Below are positions 1 through 7,674 of a DNA stretch of 64,000 nt, piece by piece. Where the stretch lies: positions 1 through 64,000 of the forward strand of contig QCLK01000005.1 of the NCBI GenBank assembly GCA_003214615.1. The letters are read 5' to 3'. The position numbers and the translations under genes are program-made. Within the stretch, counting starts at the first letter, position 1; each line of letters starts with the position of its first letter. Source of the stretch: Pelagibacteraceae bacterium AG-414-E02 (GTDB taxonomy: Bacteria > Pseudomonadota > Alphaproteobacteria > Pelagibacterales > Pelagibacteraceae). The notes under the pieces were generated by a model that searched no databases, was not told the DNA's origin, and worked only from the letters and a program-made list of their open reading frames with translations.

Positions 1-338
1 AAAAACGGGTAATCCTGGAAGGTAGGGACATGGGAATTCTTTTTCCAAATGCAGATATAAAAATTTTTTTTAAATGTTCTTTAAAAGTTGCTGCAAAAAG
101 AAGATTTAAAGAATTTAAAAAAACAGATAAGAGAATTACACTTAAAAAAGTGGAAAAGGCTATAAAAATTCGTAATCATATTGATTCTACACGAAAAATT
201 TCACCTTTACGAATTCCTCCTGGTGCTGTAATTGTTGACACCACAAAGTTAAATAAAAAACAAATGTTTAGGAAAGTTTATAAAATAGTAGATGAAAAAT
301 TATTATTAAAATATGGAAGAAGTTACAGAAAAAAATAG
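1..338 (+). CDS. cmk: Cytidylate kinase, C-terminal part (cut by window edge)
   Basis: The reading frame is open from the left edge and begins K-R-V-I-L-E-G-R-D-M-G. This matches the GRD(I/M)G loop of cytidylate kinase, which phosphorylates CMP/dCMP in the cytoplasm. It continues with the FPNADIKIFF strand, an RRFKEF segment, and the SPLRIPPGAVIVDTT region where the family has SPL...DA..iDTS. Only about 111 codons are visible; the N-terminal P-loop lies outside the window. An internal ATG at 30 is a Met of the motif, not the start. The 3' end overlaps rpsA by 26 bp, and cmk-rpsA adjacency is common in proteobacteria, which supports the call. Confidence 0.9.
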   Translation, partial: KRVILEGRDMGILFPNADIKIFFKCSLKVAAKRRFKEFKKTDKRITLKKVEKAIKIRNHIDSTRKISPLRIPPGAVIVDTTKLNKKQMFRKVYKIVDEKLLLKYGRSYRKK

Positions 339-2052
339 CAGTCTAAAAAAAGAATTTGAAAGCCTTCTGGTAAAAGATTTAGGTAATCGACATTTTAAAG
401 AAGGTGAAATTATCACTGGTGTAGTAGAAGAAATTAGCAAAAAATTTGTGTATGTTGATTTAGGTTTAAAGTCAAGTTCTGCAATTCCTATTGAAGAATT
501 TAAACTGAGTAATGAGATTGATGAAATTAAAGTTGGTTCCAAAGTAAAAATTTTGTTGGAACGACTAGAACATCCTAGAACTGGAAGTTTAATAGCTAGT
601 AGAGAAAAAGCTCGAAAAGCAGTTGCTTGGCAAAAAATGGAAAAAGCTTTTGAAAAATCCGAAAAAATTGAAGCACGCATAGTCAGTAGAATAAAAGGGG
701 GGTACGCAGTAGATTGCCAAAGCTGTCTCTGTTTTCTTCCAAATTCTCAACTCTCACTAAAACCATTAAATAATGATGAAATAAAAAAATTAATGCAAGA
801 GAAACAAATTTTTGAAATTGTCAAAATGGATAAACGTAGAGGAAATATTGTTTTAAGTAGAAGACAACATTTGCAAAGGTCGGTGGATGCTTCGCGTGAT
901 GAAGAAATTTCAAAACTTAAAGTTGGTATGGTTATAGAAAATGCAATTGTAAAAGCTTTAACTGCATGGGGAGCTTTTATTATGGTAAATAATATGGAAA
1001 CTTTATGCCACATAAATGAAATTTCTCATTCGAGAATTTCTGCACCAAGTGATTTGTTAAAAGTTGGACAAAAACTAAGAGTTAAAATAATTAAAATAGA
1101 CCCTGATACAAAAAAAGTAAGTACTTCGATCAAAGCTTTAACTGAGAATCCATTTAACAATGCAATTAAAGAATATAAAATTGGCAGTGATACAGATTAC
1201 GATGGCATAGTTACTTCGGTGCAAGATTATGGAGTGTTTGTTAAACTAGAAAAAACTGGAATTGAAGGGCTTGTCCACCAAAGTGAAATTGATCACCTCA
1301 AAAAAAATATTCATCCAGGAAAAATTCTAAGTGTTTCTCAACGCATCAAAGTTAGAATTTTAGATATAGAAAAAGAAAAAAATAGACTTTCTCTTTCATA
1401 CAAAAGAACTTTACCTAATCCTTGGGATGCTTTTTGTGAAAAGTATAAAGATTCAAATACTGTTAGCGCAACTGTTCGTAATATTACAGACTATGCTTTA
1501 TTTCTTGATATAGAGGACACTAATATATCTGGGATGCTTCATTATCGTGATTTAGATTATTCTGAAAAGGAAAGTGAATTACAAAAATATAAAAAAAAAG
1601 ATGTTTTAAAGGTGAAGATTTTAGAAATTAATAAAGAACAACAAAGAGTACGTTTATCTAAAAAAGCTTTGGATCCAGATCCATTCGAATATTGGAGCAA
1701 CAAAAAAATTTCCGATACAGTTACAGTAACAGTAGACTCTGTTTCACCACGTGGTGTTACAGTCTTTGCAAAAAATAGAAGTTTTCCTATCTTTATAAAA
1801 AAGAATCAACTAGCAAAAGAATTCGAAAATCAACGTACATCAAGATTTGTTCCAGGCCAAAAGGTGGATTGTGAAATAATTGAATTTCAAAAAGATAAGA
1901 GAAAAGTAGCTTTATCAATAAAAAGTCTAGAAGTTAAAACTGCTAAAGAAGTCCTTAAAAAATACGGTTCTACAGACTCGGGTGGTGTACTTGGTGACAT
2001 CTTCAATTTTTCTAGTTTAAAGACCAAAAAAAACCCAAAAAGTAAAAAATAG
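313..2052 (+). CDS. rpsA: 30S ribosomal protein S1 (somewhat divergent)
   Basis: A 579-residue protein with six S1/OB repeats beginning near residues 30, 118, 206, 293, 378 and 466, the usual number and length for bacterial S1, which delivers mRNA to the 30S subunit. The family linker NPW/DPF pieces and the C-terminal YGSTDSGGVLGDI segment are present. Repeats 3 and 5 are less canonical than expected: repeat 3 reads LCHINEIS where most S1 have LLHVTDIS, and repeat 5 reads GMLHYRDLDY where GLVHxSDLSW is usual. The tail ends in a Lys-rich stretch. It follows cmk with a 26 bp overlap and precedes ihfB, the standard proteobacterial order, so orthology is likely despite the divergence. Confidence 0.92.
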   Translation: MEEVTEKNSSLKKEFESLLVKDLGNRHFKEGEIITGVVEEISKKFVYVDLGLKSSSAIPIEEFKLSNEIDEIKVGSKVKILLERLEHPRTGSLIASREKARKAVAWQKMEKAFEKSEKIEARIVSRIKGGYAVDCQSCLCFLPNSQLSLKPLNNDEIKKLMQEKQIFEIVKMDKRRGNIVLSRRQHLQRSVDASRDEEISKLKVGMVIENAIVKALTAWGAFIMVNNMETLCHINEISHSRISAPSDLLKVGQKLRVKIIKIDPDTKKVSTSIKALTENPFNNAIKEYKIGSDTDYDGIVTSVQDYGVFVKLEKTGIEGLVHQSEIDHLKKNIHPGKILSVSQRIKVRILDIEKEKNRLSLSYKRTLPNPWDAFCEKYKDSNTVSATVRNITDYALFLDIEDTNISGMLHYRDLDYSEKESELQKYKKKDVLKVKILEINKEQQRVRLSKKALDPDPFEYWSNKKISDTVTVTVDSVSPRGVTVFAKNRSFPIFIKKNQLAKEFENQRTSRFVPGQKVDCEIIEFQKDKRKVALSIKSLEVKTAKEVLKKYGSTDSGGVLGDIFNFSSLKTKKNPKSKK

Positions 2053-2066
2053 TTGTATAATAAATC

Positions 2067-2378
2067 ATGGTTCGATCAGAGTTGGTTACAAAACTGGCGC
2101 ATCAGTATCCTAACGTTTTGCGTAAGGATGTAGAAAAGATTATAGATATTATTTTTTTTGAAATTACAGCTGCGCTTAGTAGAGGCGAAAATATAGAAAT
2201 TCGAGGCTTTGGCACTTACAGAATAGTAAGTAGAAAAGCAAGACGGGGAAGAAATCCCAAAAATTCAGAAACTATTCAAATACCTGCAAAAAAGGCGGTT
2301 AAATGGAAAATGAGTAAAATTTTATTTAACCGTTTAAACAAAAATTTTACTGAAAACAAAATATCTGATAATCATTAA
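2067..2378 (+). CDS. ihfB: Integration host factor beta subunit / HU-family DNA-bending protein
   Basis: A 103-residue protein of the HU/IHF family. It starts MVRSELVTKLAHQYP and carries the helix that ends in IEIRGFGTY, then the DNA-binding arm RRGRNPKNSE with the intercalating proline, and the IPAKKAVKWK strand. Its position directly after rpsA is the classic site for ihfB, so beta IHF is preferred over HU. IHF bends DNA as a heterodimer with the alpha subunit, which is not in this window. It is the only DNA-architecture or regulatory protein recognisable in the whole 64 kb. The C-terminal tail of about 12 residues is slightly longer than usual. Confidence 0.9.
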   Translation: MVRSELVTKLAHQYPNVLRKDVEKIIDIIFFEITAALSRGENIEIRGFGTYRIVSRKARRGRNPKNSETIQIPAKKAVKWKMSKILFNRLNKNFTENKISDNH

Positions 2379-2383
2379 AATCA

Positions 2384-3070
2384 GTGAATAGAATTATCCT
2401 TGCTTTAGATACAACAAATATTGAAGAAGCTATTAATATTACAAAAAGAATCAAAGACAAAATTTACACTGTAAAACTTGGATTAGAATTTTTTAATGCT
2501 CATGGAAAAAATGGTGTTAAAGAATTCAATAAAATTGGAATAAATAATTTAATGTTAGATCTTAAATTAAAAGATATTCCTGAAACAGTTTATAAAGCAA
2601 TTAAGGCTTTGGATGATATAAAATTTAGTTATTTAACCATACACGGTCAAGGAGGTAGAGAATTAGTTGAGAGCGCCAAAAAAGCTGCTAGTGAAATCAA
2701 ATCTAAGCCAAAAATTATGATGGTTACAATTCTTACATCTCTTAGTGATAGTGATCTAAAAGATATAGGCAGTGATAGCACTGTAATTGAACAAGTCAAA
2801 AAATTAGCAAAAATTGCTGAAGAAATGAAAGTTGGTATTGTATGCTCTGGACATGAAGCAAAAATTGTTAGAAAAATAATAGGACAAAATCTTTTAATTT
2901 TTACACCAGGAATACGTATGAACGAAGACGGTAAAAATGATCAAAAACGTGTTTGTACCCCAGCAGAAAGTATAAAAAATGGCGCAAATAAAATAATTAT
3001 GGGAAGAAGTTTAACCAAAGGGAATATTGAAAAAAATATAGGTAAAGTGTCTAATTCTATCAATAAATAA
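2384..3070 (+). CDS. pyrF: Orotidine 5'-phosphate decarboxylase
   Basis: A 228-residue TIM-barrel enzyme that converts OMP to UMP in pyrimidine synthesis. Visible motifs are ILALD at the N-terminus, KLGLEFF, the catalytic cluster MLDLKLKDIP (Asp-Lys-Asp triad kept), LTIHGQGG, ILTSLSD, IVCSGHE, FTPGIRMNEDGKNDQ and the phosphate-gripper IIMGRSL. The start is a GTG five bases after the ihfB stop; no strong Shine-Dalgarno is seen, so translation may be coupled. In many alphaproteobacteria pyrF is followed by trpF, but here trpB follows after 4 bp. Confidence 0.95.
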   Translation: MNRIILALDTTNIEEAINITKRIKDKIYTVKLGLEFFNAHGKNGVKEFNKIGINNLMLDLKLKDIPETVYKAIKALDDIKFSYLTIHGQGGRELVESAKKAASEIKSKPKIMMVTILTSLSDSDLKDIGSDSTVIEQVKKLAKIAEEMKVGIVCSGHEAKIVRKIIGQNLLIFTPGIRMNEDGKNDQKRVCTPAESIKNGANKIIMGRSLTKGNIEKNIGKVSNSINK

Positions 3071-3074
3071 TTTA

Positions 3075-4301
3075 ATGACAAAAATAAAAAAGGGTATACC
3101 CTTAATAGACCAACACAACAAAAATGGTTTTTGGGGAAAGTTTGGAGGTAATTTCATACCCGAAACTTTAAAAAAACCTGTAGAAGATCTCACTATTTTA
3201 TTTGAAAAATTAAGAAAGGATAAAAAATTTATTCAAGACAGAGATTATTATTTCAAAAATTGGGTTGGTGCCCCTACTCCATTTATAAAATTAGAGAATT
3301 TAACAAGATATTTAGGTGGTGCCCAAATATGGACAAAGGTTGTATCTGAAGCAAATGGTGGTGCTCATAAAATTTATAATGCTACAGTTCACAGTCTCAT
3401 TGCCAAAAAAGCTGGAAAAAAATACATAGTTGGAGACACCGGGGCCGGGTATGCTGGCAAAATGTTAAGTATGGCAGCAAAAAAGTTTGGTTTGAAATGT
3501 AAAATATTTATGGGTGTAAAAGATATAAAGAGACAAAAACCAAATTGTGATGCGATGAGAAAAAATGGTGCAGAAATAGTCCCAGTTTATACAGGCAGTC
3601 AAACACTTGTAGATGCTGTTAGCGAATGCATGAGATACTGGGTTTCAAATTGTGACTCTACTCACATGTGTGTAGGTTCTACTGTGGGACCTAACATCTT
3701 TGTAAAAATATGTGGATGGAGCACATCACAAATTTCTAAGGAACTTTCAGTTCAAATAAAGAAAGAATTTGGAAAAATACCAAAAAAATTAAAATTAATA
3801 AATTGCGTCGGTGGAGGTTCCTCAAGTTTCGGATTTTGGAATGAGTTTATACATTATGACAAAAGACAATTTGAGTTTATCGGTGTTGAAGCAGGTGGAC
3901 CAAAAAATAGTAAAAAACATGCTGCACCCTTAACTTATGGTTCAAAAATTGGAATACTGCATGGTGCAGCTCAATATGTAAATCAAGACTCGGAAGGCCA
4001 AATAGAAGAAACAGAATCAATTAGCGCAGGACTTGACTATCCGGGAGTTTCCCCATTGCATTGCTTTTTAAAAGATACAAAGAGGGCAAGATATACAGCA
4101 GCTACCGACGAAGAAGCCCTACGTGCGTATCAATTAGTTACTAAATATGAAAATTTAAACCCGAGCTTAGAGCCAAGTCATGCATTTGCCGAGGCTATAA
4201 AAATAGCTCCAAAATTAAGCAAAGATACAATTATAATTGTAAACTCATGTGGCGATGCACAAAAAGATCGTGATATTTTAAAAAAGAGACTAGGAAAATA
4301 A
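3075..4301 (+). CDS. trpB: Tryptophan synthase beta chain-like PLP enzyme (highly divergent)
   Basis: At 408 residues it has normal TrpB length, with the fold-type II PLP framework: GGNFIPETL, VGAPTPFIKLENL, the PLP lysine in GGAHK (K99), VGSTVGPN, GVEAGGP, ILHGAAQYV and SAGLDYPGV. TrpB condenses indole with serine. Several near-invariant sites differ. The KREDLNHTGAHK motif reads KVVSEANGGAHK. ETGAGQHG reads DTGAGYAG (residues 121-128), so the catalytic Glu is Asp. The phosphate cup GGGSNA is GGGSSS, and NLSGRGDKD is NSCGDAQKD, putting Cys392 at the site of the Ser that contacts the PLP ring. It is neither a typical TrpB1 nor TrpB2. It lies between pyrF and trpA, with trpF absent. It may be a repurposed paralogue or a fast-evolving orthologue. 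Confidence 0.75.
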   Translation: MTKIKKGIPLIDQHNKNGFWGKFGGNFIPETLKKPVEDLTILFEKLRKDKKFIQDRDYYFKNWVGAPTPFIKLENLTRYLGGAQIWTKVVSEANGGAHKIYNATVHSLIAKKAGKKYIVGDTGAGYAGKMLSMAAKKFGLKCKIFMGVKDIKRQKPNCDAMRKNGAEIVPVYTGSQTLVDAVSECMRYWVSNCDSTHMCVGSTVGPNIFVKICGWSTSQISKELSVQIKKEFGKIPKKLKLINCVGGGSSSFGFWNEFIHYDKRQFEFIGVEAGGPKNSKKHAAPLTYGSKIGILHGAAQYVNQDSEGQIEETESISAGLDYPGVSPLHCFLKDTKRARYTAATDEEALRAYQLVTKYENLNPSLEPSHAFAEAIKIAPKLSKDTIIIVNSCGDAQKDRDILKKRLGK

Positions 4302-4304
4302 AAA

Positions 4305-5114
4305 ATGACTATATCTCCAATTGGTCTAGCATTTGAAAAATCAAAAAAAGAGAAAAGGCCGGCTTTGCTTACCTATATAGTAGCGGGAGATAATACAAAG
4401 AAAAAATCGTTGGATATTTTAAATTCAATTTCAAAATATGCCGATATTTGCGAAATAGGTTTTCCTCATAACACACCAATAGCTGATGGTGGGCAAATTC
4501 AAACATCTTCATATCGCGCCATTAAAAATGGCATTAAGATGAGGGACGTCTTTCAAATTATAAAAAAATTTAAAAAAAATAAAAATACAAAACCAGTAAT
4601 TTTGATGGGATATTACAACATGATATACCAATATGGTCCAAACAAGTTTTTAAAAAAATGTAGGCAGGTAGGTGTAAACGGTATTATTGTTGTCGATTTA
4701 CCTTGGCCAGATAATATAGTTTTTGCAGGGAAGTGCAAAAAAAACTTTATCACTTTTGTACAACTTTTGTCTCCAACAACATCAAAAACAAGAATGAAAA
4801 AAATTATTAACAGTTCTCATGATATGATCTACTACATTAGCATGCTATCTACGACCGGAGGAAAACTTAAAGTATCTCCAAGAAAAATTTTAAAAAATTA
4901 TAGTAAAATTAAAAAAATAATTAAAACCAGAAATAAAAAACTAGTAATTGGCTTTGGAATAACAAGTAAAAATATTTCCGCTTTTAAATCATCAGATGGG
5001 TGCGTTGTTGGCTCAGAAATCTGCAAAAAAATTTCAAAATCGATTAAAAATAGACAAAATCCTGTCACAAAGGTCCGTAATATGGTAAAAAATTTAAGAA
5101 GAAAATTATCATGA
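4305..5114 (+). CDS. trpA: Tryptophan synthase alpha chain-like protein (divergent)
   Basis: A 269-residue TIM barrel of TrpA length. TrpA cleaves indole-3-glycerol phosphate to indole and G3P. The two catalytic acids are kept: Glu50 in EIGFP and Asp61 in ADGGQIQ. The phosphate-binding GFGI and VVGSEI elements are also kept, along with VILMGYYN and APTT-like SPTT. In contrast, the loop that contacts TrpB, normally PFSDP, is PHNTP (residues 54-58). The DLPPEE loop is DLPWPD, and VTGVTGA is MLSTTGG. The chemistry is therefore plausible while the alpha-beta communication surface has changed. It follows trpB by 3 bp and overlaps accD by 4 bp (ATGA), so the three are translationally linked. Confidence 0.78.
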   Translation: MTISPIGLAFEKSKKEKRPALLTYIVAGDNTKKKSLDILNSISKYADICEIGFPHNTPIADGGQIQTSSYRAIKNGIKMRDVFQIIKKFKKNKNTKPVILMGYYNMIYQYGPNKFLKKCRQVGVNGIIVVDLPWPDNIVFAGKCKKNFITFVQLLSPTTSKTRMKKIINSSHDMIYYISMLSTTGGKLKVSPRKILKNYSKIKKIIKTRNKKLVIGFGITSKNISAFKSSDGCVVGSEICKKISKSIKNRQNPVTKVRNMVKNLRRKLS

Positions 5115-6076
5115 ATTGGATTACACGGTGGAAAAAAATCGGGATAAAAGTAAAACAGATCTTTAAAAAACAACCTCTATCTCAAGAAGCAACTGATTGG
5201 AAAAATTGTCCTCAATGTAAAAAAATTTCATACAAACCAGATTTATTTAATAACTCATATATTTGCGAATGTTCTTTTCATTTTGATTTACCTCCTAAAT
5301 TACGTATGGATTCTCTTTTTGACTCAAATTATGAAATGATTGATGCTCCAGACAATATTGATCCAGATCCATTAAGCTTTGAGGTAAAAGATGGCGCAAG
5401 AGAAGGATACAGGTATATTGATAAAATTAAAAAGTATAGAAAAGCTACTGGACAAAAAACAGCTTTAATATGTGCCAGCGGAAATATTTCAAATTTAAGT
5501 GCAGTTGTAGTTTGTTTTAATCCAAAATTTGGCGCTGGACGTTTTGGCCCCGCCGAAAATGAACACTTTTTGAAAGCTGCTAATTTTGCAATCCAAAAAA
5601 AAGTTGATATTTGGGTGGTTGTTTACCAGAGCTCGGGTATTGACGTTCACACAGGCGTTACTGGTTTGGCCGGAATGACAAAAAGTATAATCGCAATGAA
5701 TGAGATTAAAAAAAATAATATTCCAACTTTTTGTGTGGCAGCACGAGCGACTGCTGGAGGAACATACGCTTCTAGCTTTTTTATGCACGATTTTATAATC
5801 GTGGAATCTAAATGTGTTGAAAATTTACTTTTCTCAGGAAAAAGAGTCACGGCAAATATTTTAAAAGGAACTGATCAAATTCCTGATGATTTTGGTACTG
5901 GTCCGGGAGTAATGAAATCAGGTTTAGCTGACATAACTCTTGAAAGTAGAAAAGAATTAAAAGAAACTATTGCTAATTTAGCAAGTATAATTTTAAAAAA
6001 AGAAGAATCAAAAATATCTAATGAGGAAGAAATCGAAAATAGAGAGTCTGATATCAAAGTTTCTTCTGCTTCATGA
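5111..6076 (+). CDS. accD: Acetyl-CoA carboxylase carboxyltransferase beta-like protein (highly divergent)
   Basis: A 321-residue protein with the AccD layout: a zinc ribbon followed by a crotonase-fold carboxyltransferase domain. The locus order (trpB-trpA-accD-folC) also identifies it. The zinc ribbon has Cys33, Cys36, Cys52 and Cys54, so its second knuckle is CxC rather than the usual CxxC. The acyl-CoA core is strongly altered. The family FMGGSMGSVVGEK is PKFGAGRFGPAENE. SGGARMQEG is SSGIDVHTG (174-182). TTGGVSAS is TAGGTYAS. GFAGPRVIEQT is LLFSGKRVTAN. These are usually invariant, and AccD is essential, so either this form still carboxylates acetyl-CoA in an unusual way or it acts on another acyl-CoA and a canonical accD exists elsewhere. 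Confidence 0.7.
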   Translation: MNWITRWKKIGIKVKQIFKKQPLSQEATDWKNCPQCKKISYKPDLFNNSYICECSFHFDLPPKLRMDSLFDSNYEMIDAPDNIDPDPLSFEVKDGAREGYRYIDKIKKYRKATGQKTALICASGNISNLSAVVVCFNPKFGAGRFGPAENEHFLKAANFAIQKKVDIWVVVYQSSGIDVHTGVTGLAGMTKSIIAMNEIKKNNIPTFCVAARATAGGTYASSFFMHDFIIVESKCVENLLFSGKRVTANILKGTDQIPDDFGTGPGVMKSGLADITLESRKELKETIANLASIILKKEESKISNEEEIENRESDIKVSSAS

Positions 6077-7322
6077 TCGAAAAATCGACCTAAGTTTAGA
6101 TCGCATAAATAGATTAAATAAAGATTTAAAAATTAATATAGATAAATTAGGAAAAAAAACTATTACTATTAGTGGAACTAATGGCAAGTGGTCAACTGCG
6201 GTAACTATACGTTCAATTTTTGAAGCAGCAGGATACAAGGTGGATCTTTTTACGTCACCACATGTTCAAAATTATACTGAAAGATTTATATTTGAATCAA
6301 AAGAAATCTCGGAGAAAAGCTTATTTAATTTACTTTCAGAAGTAGGATTAAAAAATTATTCAAAGCCGATAACTATATTTGAAATTTTGACAAGTGCATT
6401 TTATTTTTATTCATCGTCAAAATCGAAAAGCGATATTGTAATTGCAGAAAATGGTTTATTTCAAAGATATGATAGCGTTTCCTCTATTGGGAATCATTTA
6501 ATGAATGTAACCTGTTCTATAGGACTTGATCATCTTGATTGGCTACCTGAAGGAAAAAAAAACATCGATCAAATAATTATCGAAAAAACATCAAATATAA
6601 AGAGTTCTAATATTGTTGTCTCAAAACAAAGTAATTATGAAATTTTAAATAAAATCGAAAAAAATATAAAAAATAATCCCGCTAAGAAAATCATTTTTTC
6701 AAAAAATTATAATTATGAAATCAATAAAAATGGTTTTTTCTACAAAGATGAGTTCGGATCACTTCAACTTCCAAAACCTAACTTGCTTGGAGAACATCAA
6801 TTCTCAAATACAGCTTGTGCTGTTTCTGCTGTCAGAAATCTTAAAAAATATAAAATCAAAAATGAACATATCGTAGAAGGAATAAAATCATTAAAAAATA
6901 TGAGGGGAAGATTAGAAATATTGAAAAAAGGTTTTTTAAAGAAACTTGCTCCTTCAAATACCATCATCTGTGATATTGGGCACAATCCTAGCGCAAGTGC
7001 TGTAATCAAAAAATATTTAAATACTCTAGATAAAAATAAAAAAGTTTTTGTAATTTGTGGCATGATGAATAATAAAATTCATGACAAATTTCTCTCTAAT
7101 TTTAAACATGTAAATGAAATTATAACCATAGATATTCCAAATAATAAAAATTGTATAAAAAAAGAAGCACTACAAAAAATTGCAGAAAAAGTTGGAATAA
7201 AAAATAGAACTAGCAACTCAATACAAGATGCTATTAAATATATAGCAAAAAAGGATAAAAATTCCATAGTTTTAATTGTAGGATCTATTTTTTTAATTGG
7301 CGAAGTATTAAATATAAATTAA
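6021..7322 (+). CDS. folC: Folylpolyglutamate/dihydrofolate synthase-like Mur ligase (divergent)
   Basis: A 433-residue ATP-dependent ligase of the Mur/FolC superfamily. It has the family N-terminus RKIDLSLDRI, an ATP loop GTNGKWST (52-59), FTSPHVQNYTER, SIGLDH, the EK of IIIEKT, a GRLE motif and the C-terminal CDIGHNP. FolC adds glutamate to dihydropteroate or folate. Three changes stand out. The loop glycine after the P-loop Lys is Trp57. The E-x-GLGGRxDATN motif is ENGLFQRYDS (143-152). The lid segment EKAGIIK is EKTSNIK. The start is inside accD (56 bp overlap), an unusually long overlap; later in-frame starts would delete the family N-terminus. It ends tail-to-tail with trxA sharing TTAA. 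Confidence 0.75.
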   Translation: MRKKSKIESLISKFLLLHDRKIDLSLDRINRLNKDLKINIDKLGKKTITISGTNGKWSTAVTIRSIFEAAGYKVDLFTSPHVQNYTERFIFESKEISEKSLFNLLSEVGLKNYSKPITIFEILTSAFYFYSSSKSKSDIVIAENGLFQRYDSVSSIGNHLMNVTCSIGLDHLDWLPEGKKNIDQIIIEKTSNIKSSNIVVSKQSNYEILNKIEKNIKNNPAKKIIFSKNYNYEINKNGFFYKDEFGSLQLPKPNLLGEHQFSNTACAVSAVRNLKKYKIKNEHIVEGIKSLKNMRGRLEILKKGFLKKLAPSNTIICDIGHNPSASAVIKKYLNTLDKNKKVFVICGMMNNKIHDKFLSNFKHVNEIITIDIPNNKNCIKKEALQKIAEKVGIKNRTSNSIQDAIKYIAKKDKNSIVLIVGSIFLIGEVLNIN

Positions 7323-7639
7323 ATATTTTCTTTTATCCAAGATACAATATTTGATTTTGTAGTGGCGCCTACTTTGGTAGCTTTAAGCTCACCGTCTTTG
7401 AATAATAACATTGTCGGAATTCCTCTAACACCATACTTCGTTGGCTGATTAGGATGATCATCAATATTATGTTTAGCGACAATGATTTGTTCGCTCATCT
7501 CATTAGAAATTTCTTCAAGAATAGGAGAAACCTGTTTACAAGGGCCACACCACTCAGCCCAAAAATCAACCAAAGTTGGTTTATTTGCTTTTACAACTTC
7601 AGTTTCAAAATTCTCGTCGGTAACATTTTTGGTTGCCAT
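7319..7639 (-). CDS. trxA: Thioredoxin 1
   Basis: A 106-residue classical thioredoxin with the redox site WAEWCGPCKQ, the cis-proline segment VRGIPTMLLFKDGE and the family length. It reduces disulfides in cytoplasmic proteins such as ribonucleotide reductase and MsrA, using thioredoxin reductase. It sits beside folC as in many alphaproteobacteria, on the opposite strand, and the two genes converge with both stop codons read from the same TTAA. Its sequence is ordinary, unlike the divergent block next to it. Confidence 0.97.
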   Translation of the reverse strand: MATKNVTDENFETEVVKANKPTLVDFWAEWCGPCKQVSPILEEISNEMSEQIIVAKHNIDDHPNQPTKYGVRGIPTMLLFKDGELKATKVGATTKSNIVSWIKENI

Positions 7640-7674
7640 AAGATTATTCTAATCTATTAATTTTAAAATTAATG

